A stretch of 40,028 bases of DNA, taken from NCBI GenBank assembly GCA_016841645.1, contig JAENYS010000022.1:1-40028 (forward strand). The letters run 5' to 3'. Within the stretch, counting starts at the first letter, position 1; every line of letters starts with the position of its first letter. Positions 15,531-23,442 of the stretch are shown here, in pieces. Source of the DNA: Desulfoscipio geothermicus (lineage in GTDB: Bacteria; Bacillota; Desulfotomaculia; Desulfotomaculales; Desulfallaceae). The notes under the pieces were generated by a model. It saw nothing but the letters and a program-made list of their open reading frames with translations, was not told the DNA's origin and ran no database searches. The position numbers and the translations under genes were made by a program.

Positions 15531-16610
15531 TTATTCGAAATCAGGTACTAACACGATTCTTTGAGTCAGTTTGCCAGAGTGCGCATCCGCATACGCTTGT
15601 TCAATTTGACTCATCGGACGGAATTCCACGAAAGGCTTAACTTGAATTTTGCCAGCCAGTACGTATTCCATAACGTCCTTGTAATACTTGGGCAGGCAAC
15701 CCCATGTCCCCATGATCTCAGCATCAAAAGCCATCAACTTAGATAGCATATAATCAACCTTTTGCATGCCAAAGCCAACTACCATCATCCGGCCTACAAA
15801 GGACAGCAGATTCAGAGCTATTTCCTGTCCGGCTTTACTACCAGTGCACTCGAAGATCTTCCAGCCAGCAGACGGTAATTTCTTTTCTTTGCAATAAGCC
15901 TTAAATTCGGCTGCAACTTCTTTATTGCTCTTATCCTGGGTGCTGATAGCTTTGGTAGCACCAAAATTAAGAGAACGGTCTAATTTCTCCTGGTTTCTGG
16001 CGATAGCAATAACTTCTTTAGCCCCCAGCACTGAACAAATCTGAGTCATGTAAACACCGATACCACCGGTAGCACCGGTAACGATGCACAGATCTCCCTC
16101 TTTAACTTCAGCCTTCATGGCTGCCTGGTAAGGAGACGTAATAGCATCAGCCACTACGGACAATGTTTTCAGATCGAAATCGCCGCGTTCTTCAACTACA
16201 GTAAGGTCAGCGGCAGGTACGGGAATATGACTGGAAAAACCACCATAAATACCAAGGCTATTGCCAGGCATTTTTTGTTTTAAGCAGCGGTTACCACGAC
16301 CGGAAGCACAGATATCACAATTATTGCAAGGCATAACAGCAGGAATAATAACTTCCTTGCCTACCAGGTTCTCGAAATCTTTACCGGCCTTCACAACTAC
16401 GCCGCTGATTTCATGACCCAGTGTCAACGGTGGCTTTTGTACTGTAGGCACGCCATCATAGAAATAGCCTACGTCAGTATGGCATACGCCACAGCCAGCT
16501 ACTTCAACCAATACATCGCCATCTGCCAATTCCGGTACAGGAATTTGGGTTTTGACAAGCTTACCAGGTTCCACCATTTGCCAGGTATCTATCATGGTCG
16601 GTACTGCCAT
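15531..16610 (-). CDS. bamQ: 6-hydroxycyclohex-1-ene-1-carbonyl-CoA dehydrogenase
   Basis: A 359-residue zinc-type medium-chain alcohol dehydrogenase that oxidises 6-hydroxycyclohex-1-ene-1-carbonyl-CoA to the 6-oxo compound with NAD. It carries the catalytic-zinc region GCGVCHTDVGYF near residue 36, GHEISGVV near 65, the structural-zinc cysteines CNNCDICASGRGNRC near 95-108, and the nucleotide-binding GATGGIGVYM. The specific substrate is inferred from position: it directly follows bamR and bamA, the enzymes before and after it in the pathway. The ATG at 16610 has a GGGAGG site. Length matches the Had/BamQ family. Confidence 0.88.
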   Translation of the reverse strand: MAVPTMIDTWQMVEPGKLVKTQIPVPELADGDVLVEVAGCGVCHTDVGYFYDGVPTVQKPPLTLGHEISGVVVKAGKDFENLVGKEVIIPAVMPCNNCDICASGRGNRCLKQKMPGNSLGIYGGFSSHIPVPAADLTVVEERGDFDLKTLSVVADAITSPYQAAMKAEVKEGDLCIVTGATGGIGVYMTQICSVLGAKEVIAIARNQEKLDRSLNFGATKAISTQDKSNKEVAAEFKAYCKEKKLPSAGWKIFECTGSKAGQEIALNLLSFVGRMMVVGFGMQKVDYMLSKLMAFDAEIMGTWGCLPKYYKDVMEYVLAGKIQVKPFVEFRPMSQIEQAYADAHSGKLTQRIVLVPDFE

Positions 16611-16642
16611 TTACGAAAACCTCCCTTAAATTTTTATATATT

Positions 16643-17407
16643 TTATTTACCCTGCCATACCGGCTTACGTTTTTCCATAAAGGCACTCAAGCCTTCTTTA
16701 GCGTCCGCGGTAGGCATTAATTCATTCAGGTATATATCATCAATGGCTTTAAGTCCTTCAATAAAGCCCTTATTTAAGCCGGCCTTAATAGCCTTTTTGG
16801 TGTACGCCAGCACTACAGGGCTCATAGCCATAAACTTTTTGCAAAATTCTTGTACACCTTCAGCAAAATTGTCGGCAGGTAAAACAGTGTTCACCAAGCC
16901 CAGCTTATCAGCCCTGGTAGCATCAATGACTTCACCGCTTAACAGCAGTTCATAAGCATGGGGCAAAGAGGTCAACCTGGGGAGCATGTAAGAAGCCAGA
17001 GGCGGGAACACACCGACAGCAATTTCCGGTTGTCCTAACTTTGCTTTTTCCGAAGCCACTACCATATCGGAGAAAAGCACTAATTCATAACCACCACCCA
17101 AAGCAGCGCCATTAACAGCGCACACAATAGGCTTATCGTTGTCGTTCATACTATGGAAAATACTATCGAAAACTTCAATCATTTTATTTACTTTATCAGG
17201 TGTATGATCTGCAACGTCTACACCGGCTGAAAAGGCTTTACCCGCCGCATTTAACAATATAATTTTTCCGGCTTGCCCTTTAGCCCACACAAATGCGTCA
17301 GCCAATTCTTCCATCATAGGAATAGTCAAAACGTTAAGTGGCGGGCTGTCCAGGGTTATGGTAACTAATCCATCTGCGTTATTCGTCTTGATAAATTTGT
17401 AACTCAT
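16643..17407 (-). CDS. bamR: Cyclohexa-1,5-diene-1-carbonyl-CoA hydratase
   Basis: A 254-residue crotonase-family enzyme adding water to the dienoyl-CoA made by benzoyl-CoA reductase. Visible family features are KAFSAGVDVADHTPDKV (first oxyanion-hole segment, near residue 60) and NGAALGGGYELVL (second oxyanion-hole segment, near 105). The usual catalytic-Glu region of standard enoyl-CoA hydratases is changed here (GVFPPLASYMLPRL), as expected for the dienoyl-CoA hydratases. Length and the PVWQGK end match the Dch/BamR group. It has a GGGGGTAT ribosome site, and the next gene, bamQ, starts 33 bp after its stop. A decayed copy lies at 12848-13543. Confidence 0.88.
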   Translation of the reverse strand: MSYKFIKTNNADGLVTITLDSPPLNVLTIPMMEELADAFVWAKGQAGKIILLNAAGKAFSAGVDVADHTPDKVNKMIEVFDSIFHSMNDNDKPIVCAVNGAALGGGYELVLFSDMVVASEKAKLGQPEIAVGVFPPLASYMLPRLTSLPHAYELLLSGEVIDATRADKLGLVNTVLPADNFAEGVQEFCKKFMAMSPVVLAYTKKAIKAGLNKGFIEGLKAIDDIYLNELMPTADAKEGLSAFMEKRKPVWQGK

Positions 17408-17478
17408 ACTATACCCCCGTGTTTAATCACAGACTAACTGCGCTGTTAAATAATGGCTACATTATAATAACAACAGGC

Positions 17479-17502
17479 GGAGAGGCTAAGCCCCGCCTCT
17501 CC
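17479..17502 (-). terminator. Hairpin between bamA and bamR
   Basis: GGAGAGGC / GCCTCTCC with an 8-base loop. On the minus strand it is followed by CGCCTGTTGTTATT, a weak T-run. It may be an attenuator or an mRNA-processing/stability element that sets the bamA to bamR ratio rather than a full terminator. Confidence 0.5.
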
Positions 17503-17551
17503 ACCTATATTATTTTAGCAAATATTAAAACATCTGCTTAAGATTATACTA

Positions 17552-18682
17552 TTATTTACGTGGAGCCATAACCGCATCAACCAGTTCCTGATCAAACGGA
17601 TGAGCATCAGCAAGCAACTGGCGATATTTAATGAAGTCAATGGTATCTTTACCGGTCAGTTTCTTGGTAGAGAAAGCATTGAAGCCAAGGTATGCCTCAC
17701 TGCTCATATTGGTGCCGAGCCAATGACGATATGCCAGTTTGTTCATATCCCAGAAGAATTTTTTCTTCTGTCTCATCATATCGATGGACATCTGCAGGCA
17801 GTTGGGGAACAGGTTTGTGAAGGTCCAGAGTAATTTGTTGACTTCACCATCCAGCATTGAGAAGTCAACTTCTGCAGACTTAACTAATGCTTTGGCTTCT
17901 TTTGCGGCTTCTCCGGTCTTATTTTCACCGTAGACAATCTCGCCGTTTTCAACGTAGGTGTCAGTAATAACTTGCGGATTGCGGATAAATTCACCATTAA
18001 CTTTGAGTACGGGAACAGCCTTTGAAATCATACCAACAGCCTGCATCTTATAGGCACTCCACATTTCGCAGGAAATGCAGTTCCACATGCCTCTTTCCAT
18101 ACCGATATTCCAGGTGATGAAGTCAGTGCTGCCGCCGACCGGTGCTGAACCGTGTCTGGGACCAGCCTGGCCAAATATTGCCAAGTCGGAAGCAACGGCG
18201 ATGTCACAAGCCATACCAATTTCTTGACCACCGGCTACGCGCATGCCGTTTACGCGGCAAATAACCGGCTTTTTGCAATCCAACAGACCATCAACCATAC
18301 CGTTGAACAGGTCCATGTACTGCATATATTCACTGGGGTTGCTGCTGTAGTATTCAGCATATTCTACAGTATTACCACCGGTGCAGAACGCTTTATCGCC
18401 TGTGCCAGTAAATACCAATGCTACTACGGACCTGTCCGAGGAAGCCTTGGCAGCACCAGCGATAACGCCTTTAACCATTTCCGTGGTATAGGAACCAAAC
18501 TGTGAAGGATTGTTCAGGATAACCCATGCGGAATACAGTCCAGGAACTTCAGCACCGGTTTTAGGGTCAACGATAGGTCTTTTTTCATATAATACGCAAG
18601 GTGCTTCGGTACCAAAATGCTCATTACCAAATAACTCATGATTCTTTTCATCGGTTTGGCGGGGCCATTTATTAAGATCCAT
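17552..18682 (-). CDS. bamA: 6-oxocyclohex-1-ene-1-carbonyl-CoA hydrolase (ring-opening)
   Basis: A 376-residue crotonase-family enzyme that adds water twice and opens the ring, giving 3-hydroxypimeloyl-CoA. BamA is the standard marker gene of anaerobic aromatic degradation. Recognisable segments are FTGTGDKAFCTGGNTVEYAE near residue 90, VNGMRVAGGQEIGMACDIAV near 145, and FGQAGPRHGSAPVGGSTDF near 170. Length fits BamA/Oah (about 375-380). It has an excellent ribosome site, TAGGAGGATG, ahead of the ATG at 18682. It is followed by bamR and bamQ on the same strand. A candidate -24/-12 promoter lies about 75-90 bp upstream. Confidence 0.95.
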   Translation of the reverse strand: MDLNKWPRQTDEKNHELFGNEHFGTEAPCVLYEKRPIVDPKTGAEVPGLYSAWVILNNPSQFGSYTTEMVKGVIAGAAKASSDRSVVALVFTGTGDKAFCTGGNTVEYAEYYSSNPSEYMQYMDLFNGMVDGLLDCKKPVICRVNGMRVAGGQEIGMACDIAVASDLAIFGQAGPRHGSAPVGGSTDFITWNIGMERGMWNCISCEMWSAYKMQAVGMISKAVPVLKVNGEFIRNPQVITDTYVENGEIVYGENKTGEAAKEAKALVKSAEVDFSMLDGEVNKLLWTFTNLFPNCLQMSIDMMRQKKKFFWDMNKLAYRHWLGTNMSSEAYLGFNAFSTKKLTGKDTIDFIKYRQLLADAHPFDQELVDAVMAPRK

Positions 18683-18755
18683 TAGTCATCCTCCTATTAA
18701 ATAATTTTTTTTAAAAATGTTATACTTCTACAAAGCATTATTCCAACATTATGCT

Positions 18756-18772
18756 GGCATTAGTCATACCAG
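18756..18772 (-). promoter_or_regulatory. Candidate sigma-54 promoter for bamA
   Basis: Minus strand CTGG-TATGACTAAT-GCC: GG and GC dinucleotides separated by exactly 10 bases, as required for -24/-12 elements. Its first bases (TGGTAT) match the two stronger examples upstream of the bam operon and the molybdopterin gene. It also lies within an inverted repeat GCTGG/CCAGC, so it could alternatively be a hairpin. No upstream copy of the ACATGTTCAAAT element was found near it. Confidence 0.4.
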
Positions 18773-18811
18773 CTTTTACCACCCCCTCGTTTAAGGTAGT
18801 AAAAAACGTCG

Positions 18812-19222
18812 TTATGCTTTTATGAATTCATAAGACAGCTGACCGTCGTCGTATTGTATAGTTCTAACGGCCACTTTCATGCCAATTTCAACTTCCTCCG
18901 CATTGATACTGTCAGCAAGCCGACCAAAAACCTGTACGCCGTCAAAATTAGCCATGCCGGTGGTATAAGGTACGTCCTTCTCAAAACCAGTAGGTGCAAA
19001 ACCTTGTCTGGTAAAGGTCACCAGGTCGCCTACGCCTTCGATTTTCATCCAATCCATATCGCTACTCAGGCATTGGTCACAATCTGCCCGGGGAGGAAAG
19101 AACTTTTTCCCACAGGATTTGCATTGAGTGCCTCTTACTTCGCCCTTTTCAAGGTAATCAACAAAAGCATCAACCTTGGTCTGGGAAGCAAAACTTTTAC
19201 GTCCGAATTTATTAAAACTCAT
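18812..19222 (-). CDS. DUF35 / OB-fold zinc-ribbon acyl-CoA-associated protein
   Basis: A 136-residue protein with an N-terminal zinc ribbon (CKSCGKKFFPPRADCDQC, residues about 35-52) and a C-terminal OB-fold (GDLVTFTRQGFAPTGFEKDV onward). DUF35 proteins are partner subunits of non-decarboxylating thiolases; BbsA in the toluene pathway is one example. It begins 5 bp after the thiolase stop, with its ribosome site GGGGAGGTAG overlapping the thiolase end, which indicates a tight translational pair. It probably binds the acyl-CoA substrate side of the thiolase; the specific substrate is inferred. Confidence 0.88.
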   Translation of the reverse strand: MSFNKFGRKSFASQTKVDAFVDYLEKGEVRGTQCKSCGKKFFPPRADCDQCLSSDMDWMKIEGVGDLVTFTRQGFAPTGFEKDVPYTTGMANFDGVQVFGRLADSINAEEVEIGMKVAVRTIQYDDGQLSYEFIKA

Positions 19223-19227
19223 ATTTT

Positions 19228-20385
19228 CTACCTCCCCAGAATGGTTACGTTAGCGTAAAGCCCTACGCCGCCAACATTATGAACTAACCCGATTTCAGGT
19301 TGTCCCGGAACCTGCATGGGACCGGCTTCATCACGCAACTGCAGGACAATGGTACGCACCTGCGAACCACCGGTAGCACCGATGGGATGACCCTTGGACA
19401 GCAAACCGCCATCCACGTTCACAGGAATTTTGCCGTCAATTAGATTCTGTCCTTCACGGACAATTTCCACACCTTTACCAGGCTCGGCGAACCCAAGAGC
19501 CTCGTAAGCCAACATTTCCGCTATAGTAAAGCAGTCATGTACTTCCGCCACCTTAACATCCTGGGGCTTAATACCAGCCATGGCATAGGCATCTTGAGCA
19601 GCCTTCATAGCGGCTGTTAAACCGTAACAATTGTCACGGCCGGTTAGCGTTACGCTAGCTGAACCCGAACCCAATCCCATAAACCAAACTGGTTTTTTGC
19701 ATAATTCTTTAGCTCTGTCCGCACTGGCAACGATTACACAGGAAGAACCATCGGCATTGGCACAGCAGTCAAACTTTTTCAGCGGGCTGGTCACAACCGG
19801 AGCATCCAAGCAATCGTCTACGGTAAGCACTTTACGATATACGGCTCTCTCATTGATCGCACCGTATGTGGTAGATTTAGCCCTGATCATGGCCAGGTCT
19901 TTTTCGGTACTGCCATACTGCTTAAAATGAGCTGCAGCATGCATGGCGTAATAAGCGGGCATCATGGTACCAAATGGTGATTCCCACTGAATGTCGGAGC
20001 CACGGCCCATTCTCTCTTGAGAATCAGCGGAAGTAATTTCCGACATTTTTTGAAAACCGACAACGGCAACGATATCGTGTAAACCTGCTTTGACCATGCT
20101 ATAGGCCACTCTCAGGCCAGAGGTGCTGGATGAGCACACTGATTCGATTGCAAATGTCGGTTGGGGAGTTAATCCGAGGTACTCGGCAATTACCCCAGCG
20201 GGACTACGCTGTAAATCGTATTCTGGAGCTGAGCAAATAACCGAGGCGTTAATATCTTTAGCAGTTATGCCGGCGTCTTGTGCGGCTTCTCTCCATGCCT
20301 CAAAGGCCAGCTCTCTGATAGAGCCCGGATAATTCCTAACAAAGGTACTTTGGCCAACGCCAATAATGGCTACATCTTTGGACAT
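19228..20385 (-). CDS. Thiolase (lipid-transfer-type acetyl-CoA C-acyltransferase)
   Basis: A 385-residue thiolase of the subgroup that works with DUF35 partners. The nucleophilic cysteine region is ESVCSSSTSGLRVAY near residue 82. Further conserved blocks are EVHDCFTIAEMLAYEALGFA near 280, GGLLSKGHPIGATG near 330 with the catalytic His, and HNVGGVG near the C-terminus. It lies between a short-chain dehydrogenase and the DUF35 gene. In the pathway it would cleave 3-oxopimeloyl-CoA to glutaryl-CoA and acetyl-CoA. The chemistry is secure from the family; the substrate is inferred from the neighbouring bamA, whose product enters this step. The ribosome site is GGGGAGG. Confidence 0.88.
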   Translation of the reverse strand: MSKDVAIIGVGQSTFVRNYPGSIRELAFEAWREAAQDAGITAKDINASVICSAPEYDLQRSPAGVIAEYLGLTPQPTFAIESVCSSSTSGLRVAYSMVKAGLHDIVAVVGFQKMSEITSADSQERMGRGSDIQWESPFGTMMPAYYAMHAAAHFKQYGSTEKDLAMIRAKSTTYGAINERAVYRKVLTVDDCLDAPVVTSPLKKFDCCANADGSSCVIVASADRAKELCKKPVWFMGLGSGSASVTLTGRDNCYGLTAAMKAAQDAYAMAGIKPQDVKVAEVHDCFTIAEMLAYEALGFAEPGKGVEIVREGQNLIDGKIPVNVDGGLLSKGHPIGATGGSQVRTIVLQLRDEAGPMQVPGQPEIGLVHNVGGVGLYANVTILGR

Positions 20386-20426
20386 ATATGAACCTCCCCG
20401 AGATAGATACTTTTTCGATTGGCAAC

Positions 20427-21173
20427 TTATATCATAACCATGCCGCCATCTATACAGAGTGTCTGGCCGGTTATATAAGCTGAATCATCAGATGCAAAGA
20501 ATACTACCGTCGGGGCAATCTCTTCAGGTTCACAGAACCTGCCCAGCGGTATGCGTTCTAAATACTTAGGAGCTAACTTAGGATCAGTTGAGATTTTCCT
20601 GGTCATTGGCGTTATCACCATGGGTGCAATTACATTGACCCTGATGTTATACTTGGCCAGTTCTTTGGCACAGGATTTAGTCAATGCAGTAACCCCGCCC
20701 TTGGAGGCAGTGTAGTTTACCTGCCCGATGGTGCCAATTAGACCAGCGGAAGAGGTAATATTTAATATCGAACCGCTCTTCTGCTCCATCATCGGCTTAG
20801 CTACGGCCTGGATGCAGTTAAATGTGCCTGTAAGATTAATCCTGATTACATCATCCCATTGCTGCGGAGTCATTTTCCATAACATAGCGGGTATGCTGAC
20901 CCCAGCGTTGTTGAAGAGAAAATCCACTCTTCCAAATTTGGCAATGGTTTCATCTACCATCTTCTGTACCTGGTCACGATCGCCCACATCCACACTCAGA
21001 GCAAGATACTGAGCGCCGGCAGCCTTTAGGTTCTGACAAATCTCGCTGTCCTCGTTAATGCTACGGCTGACCACAACTACCGCCGCACCTTCCTTGGCCA
21101 AGCCCAAAGCCACTCCTTCGCCAATCCCCTGGCGGGCACCTGTAACTATGGCAACTTTCCCTTGCAGTCTCAT
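20427..21173 (-). CDS. Short-chain dehydrogenase, probable 3-hydroxyacyl-CoA dehydrogenase
   Basis: A 248-residue SDR enzyme. It has the NAD(P)-binding TGARQGIGEG near residue 11, NNAGVS near 86, catalytic Ser in ITSSAG and the YTASK pair (Tyr/Lys) near 150. The tail YITGQTLCIDGGMVMI is typical of FabG-like SDRs. The start at 21173 (MRLQGKVAIV) is favoured by the family pattern and a GGGGGG site; the open frame continues 55 codons upstream with non-SDR residues. As the first gene of SDR-thiolase-DUF35, it likely oxidises 3-hydroxypimeloyl-CoA, BamA's product. A related step in another pathway cannot be excluded. Confidence 0.85.
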   Translation of the reverse strand: MRLQGKVAIVTGARQGIGEGVALGLAKEGAAVVVVSRSINEDSEICQNLKAAGAQYLALSVDVGDRDQVQKMVDETIAKFGRVDFLFNNAGVSIPAMLWKMTPQQWDDVIRINLTGTFNCIQAVAKPMMEQKSGSILNITSSAGLIGTIGQVNYTASKGGVTALTKSCAKELAKYNIRVNVIAPMVITPMTRKISTDPKLAPKYLERIPLGRFCEPEEIAPTVVFFASDDSAYITGQTLCIDGGMVMI

Positions 21174-21665
21174 TTCTAATACATCCCCCCTTTTAGAATT
21201 GGAATATGCGACACACACCACCCAACTGAACCGGTGGGAAAACAAACTGGAAAAAGCCTGCCGCAATTTTTTACTGAATGAACATAAGAGCCTGGATGTT
21301 ACCTGAATGCTATTAATTGTGATCAACAGTTTTATCACAAATTAATCCGCAAATCTAGTAGTCCAAGCTAAGATGCCGGAATAAAAATTTAGAATAAAAG
21401 ACGGTTTGCACAGGACCTTTAACCTAGCGTCCCTGGCAATGTCTAAAGCATAAGGAGATGTGCCCAGCTTAGCTACAAGTCCACGACAGGTTCGCCAAAT
21501 GGAATATGTTTATTAATGTTTTTCTACCCGCCTGTGTACCTACCAATCCCTATTTCTAGTAACCGACATACCTCTAGTGTTTGTCCATGTTTATACTATA
21601 AGGCAATTAGGAATTTTCCAAAATCACTAAAAAGAATGGATACCAGGTTACTTGAGGGTGAAACG

Positions 21666-21691
21666 CGGGTTAGCCCACATGGGCTAACCCG
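21666..21691. repeat. Perfect inverted repeat in the non-coding region
   Basis: CGGGTTAGCCC-acat-GGGCTAACCCG: 11 bp arms without mismatch and a 4-base loop. No T-run follows on either strand, so it is not an obvious terminator; an operator or RNA hairpin is possible. Confidence 0.7.
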
Positions 21692-22153
21692 TCAAATACA
21701 CTCATAATTCTCCACATTTTAATTTACTCCAAGCGATAACTTAGATTACTCATCGTAGTCATCTTGTTGAAGATTCAAGTAGGAGTTCTCCTTAACACTA
21801 CAGAAAATTTAAAGAATAAATGCAAGGCACTCGAACTGTCACTAGAGCAACAAAAGGCCAAATGACGAACAATAGTCCAAAGATGTGCATTTGGTTAAGC
21901 ATCAGGTGCTTTGCATTAGTACCACCTAAACACTGCGTCACTTCCTCTTGCCAGTGTCTGCACTACAATCTTGTTAATTACTTGCAATTTATAATATGAT
22001 AATATTATACCTAGAATATCTATTTTTACCCATAGTTTTCGAATTTTTTGCTAACATTTTGTCCAATAATGTTATGACATGTTAAACTCAGACGCACCAA
22101 CCTTTTTATCAAAAGGGTGAAACAAGGATTAACCTTTTTAGGCTATTTAAATG

Positions 22154-22182
22154 TTGACAGCGTTACCAACAAGAATTAAAAT
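22154..22182 (+). promoter_or_regulatory. Sigma-A-type promoter for the response regulator
   Basis: -35 TTGACA at 22154-22159, 17-base spacer, -10 TAAAAT at 22177-22182. This predicts a leader of about 275 bases. The leader holds an inverted repeat AGGCACA / TGTGCCT (22203-22229), a palindrome GACAAGTTGTC (about 22279-22289) and AATGC-caacaa-GCATT. Confidence 0.6.
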
Positions 22183-22463
22183 CTATAGGTAGGGTATTCT
22201 TAGGCACAAAAAAACTTTATCCACCTGTGCCTGTAATAGTTTGTAATTATATGCTATAGGCACATTATTTATACAGGACAAGTTGTCATCTGCTATAAAT
22301 GCCAACAAGCATTGTCTATAAAAATATTAGATAACCGGTACATTGCAAGAAGCACAAAACATGTATTATTTACCTTCAATTAATCTATGGGGTGCTAGTT
22401 ACTACACAACTGATTAACCAACAATTCTACAACTCAAGCACTCAAAAAAGGAGGAGCCAAATC

Positions 22464-23129
22464 ATGTCCCAGATTAAGCTTATGATTGTAGATGACCACC
22501 CGATGATAAGAGAAGGCCTTGCCACCATGCTTGGAACCTGTGAAGATATAAGCATCGTGGGCGCATGCCAAAGTGGGGATGAAGCCCACCTACAGGCACC
22601 CATAATACACCCGGATATTATACTAATGGATATAAAAATGAAAGGTACCAATGGCATTGACGCTGCCAGACAGATATTTAAGACCTGCCCGGAAATTAAA
22701 ATTATATTTCTTACTGTTTTTGAAGACGCTGAATTTATGCGCCAAGCATTACAAGTCGGTGCAGTGGGATACATATTAAAAAATGTTACCAAAGAAAAAT
22801 TAATTGAATCCATCCGCCGGGCACATCGCGGGGAAACAATCATTGATCCCACAGTATTTAACACTATAGTAGATGATTATATTAAGCTGTCTCATTTAGC
22901 CGAGGAATCAGGTGAAGACAAAGCACAACAATTAGAATTTACACCGAGGGAAAAAGAAATACTATATCACCTCACTATGGGTATGACCAACAAAGAAATA
23001 TCAGCAACTACACATCTGGCTGTTGACACAATAAAAACTCACTTGCGCAACATTTTCCGTAAAATGGCCGTTAAAAACCGTTCCCAGGCTATTAATCACG
23101 GAATAAAATACTTTAATTCCCAAATATAA
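22464..23129 (+). CDS. NarL/LuxR-type response regulator
   Basis: A 221-residue two-component response regulator. The receiver domain (1-120) has the acidic pair D10-D11, the phosphorylation site D56 in LMDIKMKG, the conserved Thr in FLTVFED and Lys in YILKN. The output domain (about 148-215) is a LuxR helix-turn-helix: FTPREKEILYHLTMGMTNKE then ISATTHLAVDTIKTHLRN. The start at 22464 has a strong AAGGAGGAG site; the open frame continues 24 codons upstream without one. No sensor kinase gene is present in the window, so its signal is unknown. In Geobacter a two-component pair is linked to bam expression; a similar role is an inference from position. Confidence 0.93.
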   Translation: MSQIKLMIVDDHPMIREGLATMLGTCEDISIVGACQSGDEAHLQAPIIHPDIILMDIKMKGTNGIDAARQIFKTCPEIKIIFLTVFEDAEFMRQALQVGAVGYILKNVTKEKLIESIRRAHRGETIIDPTVFNTIVDDYIKLSHLAEESGEDKAQQLEFTPREKEILYHLTMGMTNKEISATTHLAVDTIKTHLRNIFRKMAVKNRSQAINHGIKYFNSQI

Positions 23130-23442
23130 GAAAATTTAAGAGATAGTTAAATAACCTCTTAAGCAAAAAATCATTATCTCAGATTGAAGCCAACATCATC
23201 TTACATTAACTGATCAAATACGACATAATTATTATATTATCCAAAACGTTCAATTGCAAGGCATGTTTTAATTATTTAATAATTTTGTTTAAAACAAGTC
23301 TTTCTTTTTACATTGTTTTTATTAAAACAATGACAGATAGGATAACTAGTAGTAAAATTGATTTGACAACCTTAATACAAGATGGTTTAATACATGATTC
23401 CGCCAGCTTTTGTAATATACTATAAAAAGGTGGAAATGCAAG
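23130..23442. other. Spacer between the two regulator genes
   Basis: AT-rich, no gene. A weak hairpin TTAAGAG / CTCTTAA at about 23136-23163 follows the response regulator stop and may end that transcript. The promoter of the next gene lies at 23363-23391. Confidence 0.6.
23363..23391 (+). promoter_or_regulatory. Sigma-A-type promoter for the sigma-54 activator
   Basis: -35 TTGACA at 23363-23368, 17-base spacer, -10 TTTAAT at 23386-23391, about 50 bp before the GTG start. Confidence 0.65.

Larger units (their letters stand above)
21174..22463. other. 1.3-kb non-coding divergent region
   Basis: No convincing gene lies between the lower-pathway operon and the regulator genes. Visible contents: a perfect 11-bp palindrome at 21666-21691, the response-regulator promoter at 22154-22182, and an unusually structured 275-base leader. 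Short open frames (for example 21516-21707) have no ribosome sites or recognisable domains. The long size and lack of genes suggest either lost genes or a large control region. Confidence 0.6.

Noticed and set aside
18800-18835. GTCGTTATGCTTTTATGAATTCATAA as another copy of the palindromic repeat
   Set aside because: Only the first ten bases match; it forms the end of the DUF35 coding region and does not continue the repeat's arm.
21516-21707. 63-codon plus-strand open frame
   Set aside because: It has no ribosome site and its end is made of the palindrome at 21666-21691; no domain is recognised.
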